Shown here: positions 1-5,734 of the stretch, piece after piece
Numbering within the stretch: position 1 is the stretch's first letter
Layout of the letters: every line of letters begins with the position of its first letter
Origin: Phyllobacteriaceae bacterium UBA1059
GTDB taxonomy: Bacteria > Pseudomonadota > Alphaproteobacteria > Rhizobiales > Rhizobiaceae
Assembly (NCBI GenBank): GCA_002316345.1
Contig: DCDI01000195.1
Span: 25,801-31,534 of the forward strand
Length of the DNA: 5,734 bases
Direction of reading: 5' to 3'
Position numbers and translations under genes: made by a program
The notes under the pieces: generated by a model
Database searches by the model: none
What the model was told of the DNA's origin: nothing
The model's input: the letters and a program-made list of their open reading frames with translations, nothing else

Positions 1-69
1 ACAGCGCTTTGTTTTCCATGCGAAGGCTGCAGGCTAGATCGCGATGATTCGGTTGGAGACCTTCCCCTG

Positions 70-588
70 ATGCGCTTTTTGAGGCCGCTCGCCTTCAGTC
101 TGCTTCTTGCTTCGCCTTTGGCAAGCGCCCTTCCCGCCAGCGCTCAGCAGCCGGCCCCAACCGGCGCTGTCCGCTCCAGCCATGGCGCGTGGTCGATCAT
201 CTGCGACACGCCGGCGGGTGCGACGGCTGAACAATGCGCGATGATGCAGAATGTGGTAGCGGAAGACCGGCCGGAGATCGGGCTTTCCGTCGTGGTTCTG
301 CGCACCGCCGACAATAAGGCCGAGATCCTTCGTGTTCTGGCGCCCCTTGGGGTGCTTCTGCCGAACGGCCTTGGCCTCAATGTCGACGGCAAGGATATCG
401 GCCGCGCCTATTTCGTGCGCTGCTTCCAGGATGGTTGTTATGCCGAGGTGATCCTGGAACAGCCGCTGCTCGACACGTTGAAGACCGGCAAGGCCGCGAC
501 CTTCATCGTGTTCCAGACGCCGGAAGAAGGCATCGGCATCCCCGTCGAACTGAACGGCTTCGGCGAAGGCTTCGCCGCACTGCCCTGA
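70..588 (+). CDS. Invasion-associated locus B (IalB) family periplasmic protein
   Basis: A 172-residue protein of the IalB family, named after a Bartonella protein linked to erythrocyte invasion. In most alphaproteobacteria it is an envelope protein of unknown biochemical role. Residues 1-25 form a Sec signal peptide: Met-Arg, a hydrophobic core rich in Leu and Ala, and an ASA|QQ cleavage site after residue 25. The mature domain shows family hallmarks that I recognise: AEDRPEIGLSVVVL (64-77), LRVLAPLGVLLPNGLGL (87-103), FVRC (115-118) and FQTPEEGIGIPVELNGF (148-164). Four cysteines (45, 56, 118, 123) could form two disulfides in the periplasm. The start is the first ATG in frame, directly ahead of the signal peptide. 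A GGAG lies 11 bases upstream (55-58), which is slightly far. It is followed by tldD on the same strand after 113 bases. Family assignment is strong; a role in invasion should not be inferred from the name. Confidence 0.93.
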   Translation: MRFLRPLAFSLLLASPLASALPASAQQPAPTGAVRSSHGAWSIICDTPAGATAEQCAMMQNVVAEDRPEIGLSVVVLRTADNKAEILRVLAPLGVLLPNGLGLNVDGKDIGRAYFVRCFQDGCYAEVILEQPLLDTLKTGKAATFIVFQTPEEGIGIPVELNGFGEGFAALP

Positions 589-701
589 GGCTACGTGTTG
601 GGCGAACCGGCCTAAACCGAGGCGCCTGGTCGCTTCGGCTGGATTCTTGCGACGGCAGCCCCTACTTCTCGGGCATTGCTTCGCACAGTGAGTCCGCTTC
701 C
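589..701. other. Intergenic gap between the ialB-like gene and tldD
   Basis: No gene is supported in these 113 bases. The tldD frame is open across them and back into the ialB-like gene, but the translation here has no resemblance to TldD. An 8-base palindrome, AGGCGCCT, sits at 620-627 without a following T-run, so I do not call a terminator. A weak AGTGAG (687-692) lies 9 bases before the tldD ATG and is the only ribosome-binding-site candidate. Confidence 0.6.
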
Positions 702-2117
702 ATGTCCAAGTCCCTGATTAGCCAATTCGATTGTTCCGAAGATCGGCTGCGGCAGATGCTTGCCGACACGCTTCAGGGGGCGGATGACGGCGAGCTCTAT
801 CTCGAACAAAGCGAAAGCGAAGCGCTGATGTTCGACAACGGCCGCCTGAAGACAGCCAGCTACAACACGGATCGCGGCTTTGGTCTGCGTGCGGTCGCCG
901 GCGAGGCCACAGGCTACGCCCATGCCAGCGAGCTATCGGAAGCCGCAGTCGCCCGGGCCGCCAGTGCGGTCTCCGCTGTCAAAGCCGGTTATTCCGGCAC
1001 GCTCGCAGAAGCGCCGCAGGGTACCAATCGCAAGCTGTACGGCGACAACAATCCGCTGACCGAGCCAGCCTTTGCCGACAAAGCCAAGCTCCTTCAAGAG
1101 ATCGACGCCTTTGTTCGCGCCAAAGATCCGCGCGTGCGGCAGGTCACGGCTTCACTCGTCGCGTCCTGGCAGCAGATCGAGATCATGCGTGGCGACGGCC
1201 GGATGGTGCAGGACATCCGGCCGCTGGTGCGCATGAATGTGTCCGTGGTGGTCGGCGAAGGCGACCGGCAGGAAAGCGGCTCTTACGGGATCGGTGGGCG
1301 CAAGGGCTTTGGTGAGTTCATCACCGATGATTCCTGGCGCTTCGGTGCCGAGGAAGCTTTGCGCCAAGCCTTGGTTAACCTTGAGGCCTCCCCTGCCCCT
1401 GCCGGGACGTTCGACATCGTTCTGTCCTCGGGCTGGCCGGGCGTGATGCTGCATGAAGCTGTTGGCCACGGGCTGGAAGGCGACTTCAACCGCAAGAAGA
1501 CGTCGGCCTTTGCCGGCCTGATGGGACAGCAGGTCGCCGCCAAGGGTGTCACCGTCGTGGATGACGGCACGATCGCCGAGCGGCGCGGTTCGCTGACCAT
1601 CGACGACGAAGGCACGCCAACCAATCGCACCGTGCTGATCGAGGACGGCAAGCTCGTCGGCTACATGCAGGATCGCCAGAATGCACGGCTGATGGGCATG
1701 GAAGCCACCGGCAACGGGCGCCGCGAGTCCTACGCGCACCAACCCATGCCGCGCATGACCAACACCTACATGACCGCAGGCGACAAGACGCCGGAAGAGA
1801 TCATCGCTTCCGTGAAGAACGGCATCTATGCCGTGTCCTTCGGCGGCGGACAGGTGGATATCACCTCGGGCAAATTTGTGTTCGGCTGCACCGAAGCCTA
1901 TATGATCGAGAACGGCAAGGTGACGCGGCCGATCAAGGGCGCCATGCTGATCGGCAACGGCCCGGATGCCATGCACCGCGTGTCCATGATCGGCAACGAC
2001 ATGAAGCTCGATACCGGCATCGGCATGTGCGGCAAGGCCGGCCAGGGCGTGCCGGTGGGTGTCGGCCAGCCACATCTACGCATGGATCAGATGACGGTGG
2101 GCGGCACACAGGCTTGA
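702..2117 (+). CDS. tldD: Metalloprotease TldD
   Basis: TldD, 471 residues, the catalytic subunit of the TldD/TldE (PmbA) heterodimeric zinc protease. In Escherichia coli this complex degrades unfolded peptides, matures microcin B17 and processes the CcdA antitoxin. The zinc site is visible: HEAVGH at 251-256 (His251, Glu252, His256), followed by the typical GLEGDFNRKKTSAF stretch. The third ligand is predicted to be Cys443, in GMCGKAGQGVPVGVGQP near the C terminus. The N-terminal domain carries SYNTDRGFGLRAVAGEATGYA, typical of the family. ATG 702 is chosen because the protein then begins like other TldDs and has the usual length; the open frame reaches back to 435 but that part is the ialB-like gene read in another frame. 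The ribosome-binding site is weak. The partner TldE, which lacks the zinc ligands in known systems, is not in this window. Confidence 0.96.
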   Translation: MSKSLISQFDCSEDRLRQMLADTLQGADDGELYLEQSESEALMFDNGRLKTASYNTDRGFGLRAVAGEATGYAHASELSEAAVARAASAVSAVKAGYSGTLAEAPQGTNRKLYGDNNPLTEPAFADKAKLLQEIDAFVRAKDPRVRQVTASLVASWQQIEIMRGDGRMVQDIRPLVRMNVSVVVGEGDRQESGSYGIGGRKGFGEFITDDSWRFGAEEALRQALVNLEASPAPAGTFDIVLSSGWPGVMLHEAVGHGLEGDFNRKKTSAFAGLMGQQVAAKGVTVVDDGTIAERRGSLTIDDEGTPTNRTVLIEDGKLVGYMQDRQNARLMGMEATGNGRRESYAHQPMPRMTNTYMTAGDKTPEEIIASVKNGIYAVSFGGGQVDITSGKFVFGCTEAYMIENGKVTRPIKGAMLIGNGPDAMHRVSMIGNDMKLDTGIGMCGKAGQGVPVGVGQPHLRMDQMTVGGTQA

Positions 2118-2208
2118 GGCACATCCGCTGCAGGCACTCTAGCTAGTCCATCTGGTTCTTGGCTCAGCGCGCTTGCCATTTCGGCGCGTGCAAGGCGTAG
2201 TGGAAGAT

Positions 2209-2217
2209 AGGAAGGGG
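2209..2217 (+). promoter_or_regulatory. Strong Shine-Dalgarno sequence ahead of the 17-codon ORF
   Basis: AGGAAGGGG lies 6 bases upstream of ATG 2224. It is a better match to the 16S rRNA tail than the GGAG in front of the sirtuin start, and it supports ribosome loading upstream of the sirtuin gene. Confidence 0.4.
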
Positions 2218-2223
2218 CTCATC

Positions 2224-2277
2224 ATGGCCTCTTTCGTCATCATGAATACCAGCACAGCGCCAGCGGAGAATCAGTGA
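2224..2277 (+). CDS. Possible 17-codon leader ORF abutting the sirtuin start
   Basis: An ATG-initiated reading frame encoding MASFVIMNTSTAPAENQ ends in TGA at 2275-2277, directly before the sirtuin ATG at 2278. It is in the same frame as the sirtuin gene, so one TGA is all that separates them. It has a strong Shine-Dalgarno sequence, and the sirtuin's own GGAG lies inside it. This arrangement would suit translational coupling. The peptide has no recognisable family and no run of codons for one amino acid, so classical attenuation is not indicated. It may also be a chance ORF, or a former N-terminal extension cut off by the TGA. The in-frame region is open back to 2143, with TTG 2173 and GTG 2188 or 2200 as other possible starts. 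Confidence 0.3.
   Translation: MASFVIMNTSTAPAENQ
2265..2268 (+). promoter_or_regulatory. Ribosome-binding site of the sirtuin gene
   Basis: GGAG 9 bases before ATG 2278. Because an in-frame TGA occupies 2275-2277, ATG 2278 is the earliest start for the deacylase unless the stop is read through. Confidence 0.55.
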
Positions 2278-2979
2278 ATGTCCTTCTCCTCCATCGTGAT
2301 CCTTACTGGCGCGGGTATCTCGGCCGAATCGGGCGTAGATACGTTTCGCGACAAAGGCGGCATCTGGTCGAAGGTGGATCTGCAGGATGTGGCGACCCCG
2401 CAAGGCTTCAAGCGGGATCCGGAACGCGTTCATGCCTTCTATAATGACCGCCGCGCCGGGCTGAAGACCGTCCAGCCCAACGCCGCGCATCGGACGCTGG
2501 CACGGTTGGAAGCCGAATTCAGAGGCAGTGTGCTGGTCATTACGCAGAACATCGATAATCTGCATGAACGCGCCGGCACCAAGCACCTCCTCCACATGCA
2601 TGGCGAACTCACCAAGGTGTTCTGCACGAAGTGCGGCACCCATCGCGACGAACACGGCGATCTCACGACCTTCGATTATTGCAGCCACTGCGGCGCAACC
2701 GGTACGTTGCGGCCGGATATCGTCTGGTTCGGGGAGATGCCCTACCACATGGACGAAATCCACGAGGCGCTGCATCGCTGCGATCTGTTTATCGCGATCG
2801 GCACCAGCGGCAGCGTTTATCCGGCCGCCGGCTTCGTGGAGGAAGCCCACGCAATTGGCGCACATACGGTGGAGCTGAATCTTGAGCCCACCGAACACGA
2901 CAGTGCCTTCGACGAAGTGCGCCGTGGCCGCGCTACCGAGCTGGTGCCTGCCTATGTCGAGGAATTGCTGCTGTCCTAG
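2278..2979 (+). CDS. cobB: NAD+-dependent protein deacylase, class III sirtuin (CobB/SIRT5 type)
   Basis: A 233-residue cytoplasmic Sir2-family enzyme that removes acyl groups from protein lysines, using NAD+ and producing nicotinamide and O-acyl-ADP-ribose. Visible elements in order: NAD-binding GAGISAESG (11-19) and TFRD (22-25); the Y-x-x-R pair Tyr55 and Arg58 in FYNDRR, which in SIRT5 and E. coli CobB binds the acidic part of succinyl-lysine; TQNIDNLHERAG (89-100); catalytic His108 in HMHGEL; four zinc cysteines at 116, 119, 135 and 138 in two C-x2-C pairs; and GTSGSVYPAAG (175-185). All catalytic parts are present, so activity is expected, probably as desuccinylase as well as deacetylase. 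The protein begins almost at the Rossmann fold and lacks any N-terminal extension. It is convergent with the methyltransferase gene, and their stops overlap in CTAG. The symbol follows the E. coli homologue; the Salmonella role in cobamide synthesis is not implied. Confidence 0.95.
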   Translation: MSFSSIVILTGAGISAESGVDTFRDKGGIWSKVDLQDVATPQGFKRDPERVHAFYNDRRAGLKTVQPNAAHRTLARLEAEFRGSVLVITQNIDNLHERAGTKHLLHMHGELTKVFCTKCGTHRDEHGDLTTFDYCSHCGATGTLRPDIVWFGEMPYHMDEIHEALHRCDLFIAIGTSGSVYPAAGFVEEAHAIGAHTVELNLEPTEHDSAFDEVRRGRATELVPAYVEELLLS

Positions 2980-4217
2980 CGTCGCTTCTTGGGCTTTTCC
3001 AACAAGGCAACCGCTTCCACATGGCTCGACCACAGGAACTGGTCGACAGGCGTGACAGACACGATGCGGTAGCCACCGGCGGTTAGGATCGCCAGATCCC
3101 GCGCCAGCGTCAGCGGATTGCAGGATACCGCGGCGACCTTCGGCACCTGGCTTTTCGCAATCTGCTTGCACAGGAACTCGGCGCCTGCGCGCGGCGGATC
3201 GAACACCACGGCGTCGAAGCGATCGAGTTCCTTCGTGGTCAAGGGCCGTTCGAACAGGTCGCGCTTTTCGGTGGTCACGCGCTTGAGGCCTGGCGTGAAG
3301 CGGAAGGCACGATCGAGTGCGGCCAAGGGTGCTGCATCCCCTTCCACTGCATGAACTTCAGCGCGAGCGGCGAGCCGCAGCGAGAAGGCACCGGATCCCG
3401 CAAAGAGATCGGCGACGCGCTTGGCTTTCCCGACATGATCTAGGACTAGGCCGGCCATCGCTTCTTCGGCAGACGCGACCGCCTGCAGGAAGCCGCCGGG
3501 CGGGACCGTGACCTGCGATGCGCCGATCGAAACCTGCGGCTTGGTCGGCTCGACGATGATCTCGCCATCAACGGATACGCGGGCGAAGCTGTGGGCGAGC
3601 GCGAAGTCGGCGATGGTTTTTCGCGCGGCGTCGTCCAGCTTGCCGCTTTCCAGCAGCGCAACGTCCAGGCCGGCCGCAGTGGCGGTTACGGTCATGCGAA
3701 AAGGCTTGTTTGTGGAACAGCTTAGCCGCGCCACTGCGCGCAGTGATCCAAGTGCTTCAACGATCGGCGGAACGCTGATCGGGCATTCCACGATGTCGAT
3801 GATCTCATGCGACAGATGGCGATTATAGCCGAGCAGCATGCCCGCTTCGACCTTGCGCAGGGCAAAGGTGACACGGCGGCGGCTGTGCGGCGCGCACGGG
3901 ATGATGTCACCGAACTCGGGTGTCAGCGCCTGGGATTTCAGCGCCTGCATCACCTTGTTGCGCTTCCAGGCCAGATAGTCCGGCGTCGCCATATGCTGCA
4001 ACTGGCAACCGCCGCAGGTGCCGAAATGCCGGCATGGCGGTTCGACGCGGTTGGCTGCCGGTTCCTGGATCGCGATCAGATCGCCGCGATCCTTGTTCAC
4101 AGCGGCCGTGACAGTCTCGCCTGGCAACGTGAACGGGATATAGACCGGGCCGCGCTCGGTGTTGGCGATGCCGTCGCCCTGCGCACCGAGATGGTTGATT
4201 CGATATTGCGTGCTCAT
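2976..4217 (-). CDS. 23S rRNA (uracil-C5)-methyltransferase, TrmA/RlmD family with Fe-S cluster
   Basis: A 413-residue class I SAM-dependent RNA methyltransferase that forms 5-methyluridine, probably in 23S rRNA. Residues 1-55 form a TRAM-like RNA-binding domain (GAQGDGIANTERGPVYIPF). Cys62, 68, 71 and 145 have nearly the spacing of the [4Fe-4S] ligands of E. coli RlmD. The SAM-binding loop is VADLFAGSGAFSL (268-280). DPPRAG (340-345) is the substrate-base motif, Cys366 in SCNPLTLARDL is the nucleophile, and Glu401 in SHVEAVALL is the likely general base. A basic tail KPKKRR ends the protein. ATG 4217 is chosen because it overlaps the tlyA stop in ATGA, and the domain begins there; residues from upstream starts are arginine-rich shadow of tlyA. 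Target could be U1939 (RlmD), U747 (RlmC) or both; sequence alone does not decide, so no symbol is given. Fe-S ligands argue against tRNA TrmA. Confidence 0.93.
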   Translation of the reverse strand: MSTQYRINHLGAQGDGIANTERGPVYIPFTLPGETVTAAVNKDRGDLIAIQEPAANRVEPPCRHFGTCGGCQLQHMATPDYLAWKRNKVMQALKSQALTPEFGDIIPCAPHSRRRVTFALRKVEAGMLLGYNRHLSHEIIDIVECPISVPPIVEALGSLRAVARLSCSTNKPFRMTVTATAAGLDVALLESGKLDDAARKTIADFALAHSFARVSVDGEIIVEPTKPQVSIGASQVTVPPGGFLQAVASAEEAMAGLVLDHVGKAKRVADLFAGSGAFSLRLAARAEVHAVEGDAAPLAALDRAFRFTPGLKRVTTEKRDLFERPLTTKELDRFDAVVFDPPRAGAEFLCKQIAKSQVPKVAAVSCNPLTLARDLAILTAGGYRIVSVTPVDQFLWSSHVEAVALLEKPKKRR

Positions 4218-4966
4218 AGGTGTTTCTCGGCTCCGAGAAGCCATTCCTTGTTGCCGTCGCCGCCTTCGATCGGACTGGGCGTGAGTCCGAGTGCTTTCCA
4301 GGCCGGCTGACTGTCGAGCCAAGCGCGCAACCGCTCGGTTGTGCGCGGCCCCTCTTCCGCGTCCTTGAGCAAGCCGCCTTTGCCGATCGCGTCGCGGCCG
4401 GCTTCGAATTGCGGCTTCACCAGAAAAACGCCTTTCGCACCCGGTGCAGTGAGATCGAGCGCACGCGGCAAGGCGAGCGTCAGGGAGATGAAGCTGACGT
4501 CACAGACGATGAGCTCGATCGGTGCGCCGCCGAAATCCTCGGCCTGCAGGTCACGCGCGTTCTTGTTTTCGAGAGAGGTGACGCGTGGATCATCGGCTAT
4601 GCTGGGATGGAGCTGACCATGGCCGACATCGACGGCGAAAACACTGACAGCACCGCGTTCCAGCACCACCTGCGTGAAGCCGCCGGTGGAAGCGCCGAGG
4701 TCGAGCACGTTCTTGCCGCTGACTTCGATGCCGAAATGATCAAGGCCGGCGATCAGTTTGAGGGCCGCGCGCGACACATAGTTCTGCGCGGGATCGTCAA
4801 TGCTAAGCGCGGCATCGGGCTCGATCAACTGACCGGCCTTCGTGGCGACCGCATCGCCCACCCGCACGGTGCCGCGCTTGACGGCATCGCTGGCGCGCGA
4901 TCGGCTGGCAAACAAACCGCGCGCAACAAGCACTTCATCGAGACGCTGGGTAGATTTGCCTGGCAT
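4214..4966 (-). CDS. tlyA: TlyA family rRNA (cytidine-2'-O)-methyltransferase
   Basis: A 250-residue TlyA homologue, which in other bacteria 2'-O-methylates C1920 of 23S rRNA and, in some types, C1409 of 16S rRNA, giving sensitivity to capreomycin. The N-terminal S4 RNA-binding domain runs over about residues 7-60 (QRLDEVLVARGLFASRSRASDAVKRG, split over 7-32). An FtsJ-like domain follows, with SAM loop LDLGASTGGFTQ (88-99). The catalytic K-D-K-E tetrad is visible at Lys70, Asp156 (CDVSFIS), Lys184 (LVKPQFE) and Glu241 (GNKEWLL). Relative to Mycobacterium tuberculosis TlyA, the protein stops only 9 residues after the tetrad Glu, about 20 fewer. ATG 4966 is chosen because GGAG lies 5 bases upstream and the S4 domain begins just after; starts further back would overlap dxs. 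It lies 37 bases after dxs and overlaps the next gene by 4 bases. The old name hemolysin reflects early annotation. Confidence 0.95.
   Translation of the reverse strand: MPGKSTQRLDEVLVARGLFASRSRASDAVKRGTVRVGDAVATKAGQLIEPDAALSIDDPAQNYVSRAALKLIAGLDHFGIEVSGKNVLDLGASTGGFTQVVLERGAVSVFAVDVGHGQLHPSIADDPRVTSLENKNARDLQAEDFGGAPIELIVCDVSFISLTLALPRALDLTAPGAKGVFLVKPQFEAGRDAIGKGGLLKDAEEGPRTTERLRAWLDSQPAWKALGLTPSPIEGGDGNKEWLLGAEKHL
4224..4239 (-). promoter_or_regulatory. Inverted repeat over the Shine-Dalgarno region of the uracil methyltransferase
   Basis: A perfect 7-base inverted repeat, TTCTCGG-CT-CCGAGAA on the plus strand, lies in the last codons of tlyA and ends 6 bases before the next gene's ATG (4217). 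In the mRNA it can form a hairpin with a 2-base loop, or 6 pairs with a 4-base loop. Both candidate ribosome-binding sequences, GGAG (4231-4234) and GAGAA (4224-4228), are inside it, so initiation may depend on ribosomes arriving from tlyA. This could also be coincidence, since the bases are coding. Confidence 0.35.
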
Positions 4967-4971
4967 CCCCG

Positions 4972-4975
4972 CTCC
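4972..4975 (-). promoter_or_regulatory. tlyA: Ribosome-binding site of tlyA
   Basis: GGAG on the minus strand, 5 bases before the ATG at 4966, within the 37-base gap after dxs. It decides in favour of this start over longer frames that run back into dxs. Confidence 0.6.
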
Positions 4976-5003
4976 ATGGCCGAAGCGGGCTACGATAGCA
5001 AGC

Positions 5004-5734
5004 TTAGGCGCGCGCGGCGTTCTGACCGCGGCCGAGTGCTGCGAAAACGGAGCGAACGATGCCAGCGGAATCCAGCCCCGCATCGGCATACATCTTTTCC
5101 GGCTTGGCATGGTCGACAAAGAGATCCGGCAGAACCAGAGGCCGCACCTTCAGCCCGTTGTCGAGCAGGCCTTCGAGCGCAAGGAAATGCAGCACCTGCG
5201 TGCCGAAGCCGCCGATCGCGCCTTCTTCCACGGTGATCAGCACTTCATGATCGCGTGCGAGGCGGCGCACCAGATCGTGGTCGAGCGGCTTGGCAAAGCG
5301 CGCATCGGCAACCGTAGTCGACAGGCCGGCCGCGTCGAGTTCATCGGCAGCCAACAGGCAATCGGCAAGTCGCGTGCCGAAAGACAGCAACGCCACCTTC
5401 GTACCCTCGCGGATCACCCGCCCTTTACCGATCTCCAGCACCGAACCCCGCTCGGGCATGTCGATGCCGACGCCATTGCCGCGCGGATAGCGGAAGGCGA
5501 TCGGGCCGTCGTTATACTCGGCTGCCGTGCGTACCATGTGCTTGAGCTCGACCTCGTCGGCCGCGGCCATCACCACCATGCCCGGCAGCGAACCGAGATA
5601 GGTGGTATCGAAGGCGCCAGCATGTGTCGCGCCATCAGCGCCGACGAAACCGGCACGGTCGATCGCGAATCGCACCGGCAGGTTCTGAAGCGCAACATCA
5701 TGCACGACCTGGTCGTAAGCGCGCTGCAGGAAGG
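5004..5734 (-). CDS. dxs: 1-deoxy-D-xylulose-5-phosphate synthase, C-terminal part (5' end outside window)
   Basis: The last 242 complete codons of DXS, the thiamine-diphosphate enzyme that joins pyruvate and glyceraldehyde 3-phosphate in the first step of the MEP isoprenoid pathway. The frame runs off the right edge without a start: upstream of the GTG at 5705 it continues as FLQRAYDQV, standard DXS sequence, so that GTG is internal. Counting from the first visible residue, AIDRAGFVGADGATHAGAFD covers 23-42 and holds the Arg and His that match Arg398 and His431 of the E. coli enzyme. A phosphate-binding RYPRGN follows, then the transketolase C-terminal domain with TVEEGAIGGFG. The N-terminal thiamine-diphosphate domain and the catalytic Glu region lie beyond the window. 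The stop is TAA (5004-5006). tlyA begins 37 bases downstream on the same strand, which suggests cotranscription. Confidence 0.97.
   Translation of the reverse strand, partial: FLQRAYDQVVHDVALQNLPVRFAIDRAGFVGADGATHAGAFDTTYLGSLPGMVVMAAADEVELKHMVRTAAEYNDGPIAFRYPRGNGVGIDMPERGSVLEIGKGRVIREGTKVALLSFGTRLADCLLAADELDAAGLSTTVADARFAKPLDHDLVRRLARDHEVLITVEEGAIGGFGTQVLHFLALEGLLDNGLKVRPLVLPDLFVDHAKPEKMYADAGLDSAGIVRSVFAALGRGQNAARA

Larger units (their letters stand above)
2118..2277. other. Intergenic region between tldD and the sirtuin gene
   Basis: 160 bases that would hold any promoter or leader for the sirtuin gene. I see no T-rich terminator after tldD. An 8-base CTAGCTAG palindrome (2139-2146) is present; it contains the stop that opens the sirtuin frame (TAG 2140-2142). 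A weak inverted repeat CTTGC/GCAAG with a 13-base loop lies around 2172-2194. The right part holds a strong Shine-Dalgarno sequence and a 17-codon ORF, listed separately. Confidence 0.5.

Noticed and set aside
44..70. Eight-codon ORF ending at the ialB-like start (TGATG overlap)
   Set aside because: It is too short and has no ribosome-binding site; the frame is closed just upstream by TAG at 35-37.
620..627. AGGCGCCT palindrome as a terminator after the ialB-like gene
   Set aside because: The stem is short, has no loop and is not followed by a T-run.
435..701. Upstream extension of the tldD frame by 89 codons
   Set aside because: The first part is the ialB-like gene in another frame and the rest resembles no TldD; ATG 702 gives the normal family length.
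1152..2075. 307-codon open frame antisense to tldD
   Set aside because: It mirrors a conserved gene with a complete zinc site; the His/Ala/Asp-rich composition is typical of antisense frames in GC-rich DNA.
2139..2146. CTAGCTAG palindrome as an operator
   Set aside because: Eight bases are too few to assign to any regulator, and no second copy is seen upstream of the sirtuin gene.
2164..3171. 335-codon open frame antisense to the sirtuin gene
   Set aside because: It covers a complete sirtuin on the other strand and overlaps the methyltransferase; no recognisable domain.
4967..5119. N-terminal extension of TlyA by 51 residues
   Set aside because: It would overlap the dxs 3' end, and a good ribosome-binding site sits just before ATG 4966, where the S4 domain begins.
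4220..5236. 338-codon open frame antisense to tlyA and dxs
   Set aside because: It spans two confidently identified genes on the other strand and has no domain of its own.

Overview
The window looks like chromosomal DNA from an alphaproteobacterium, most likely of the order Hyphomicrobiales (Rhizobiales). The DNA is GC-rich. It opens with an IalB-family periplasmic protein next to tldD, a pairing I associate with that order, and ends with a dxs-tlyA-RNA methyltransferase run that is also common in alphaproteobacteria. Genus cannot be fixed from the sequence. I see no insertion sequence, phage gene, CRISPR array, tRNA or rRNA. Almost all of it is ordinary core-genome coding sequence, and no previously undescribed system is evident.

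Layout. Plus strand: ialB-like gene (70-588), a 113-base gap, tldD (702-2117), a 160-base gap holding a possible 17-codon leader ORF (2224-2277), and a class III sirtuin deacylase (2278-2979). Minus strand, reading leftwards from the right edge: the 3' two-fifths or so of dxs (5004 to beyond 5734), a 37-base gap, tlyA (4214-4966), and a TrmA/RlmD-type 23S rRNA uracil methyltransferase (2976-4217) whose start overlaps the tlyA stop by 4 bases. The two blocks converge and their stop codons share one CTAG palindrome at 2976-2979.

How the genes work together. The minus-strand block looks like one operon. It couples the first enzyme of the MEP isoprenoid pathway to two ribosomal RNA methyltransferases, TlyA (2'-O-methylcytidine) and the Fe-S RlmD-like enzyme (5-methyluridine). 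The plus-strand genes are less clearly related: an envelope protein, one half of the TldD/TldE metalloprotease, and an NAD+-dependent lysine deacylase. The points worth a second look are small-scale. One is the leader ORF in the same frame as the sirtuin, separated from it by a single TGA. Another is a 16-base inverted repeat covering the Shine-Dalgarno region of the downstream methyltransferase. A third is the convergent gene pair with no room for a terminator between the stops.
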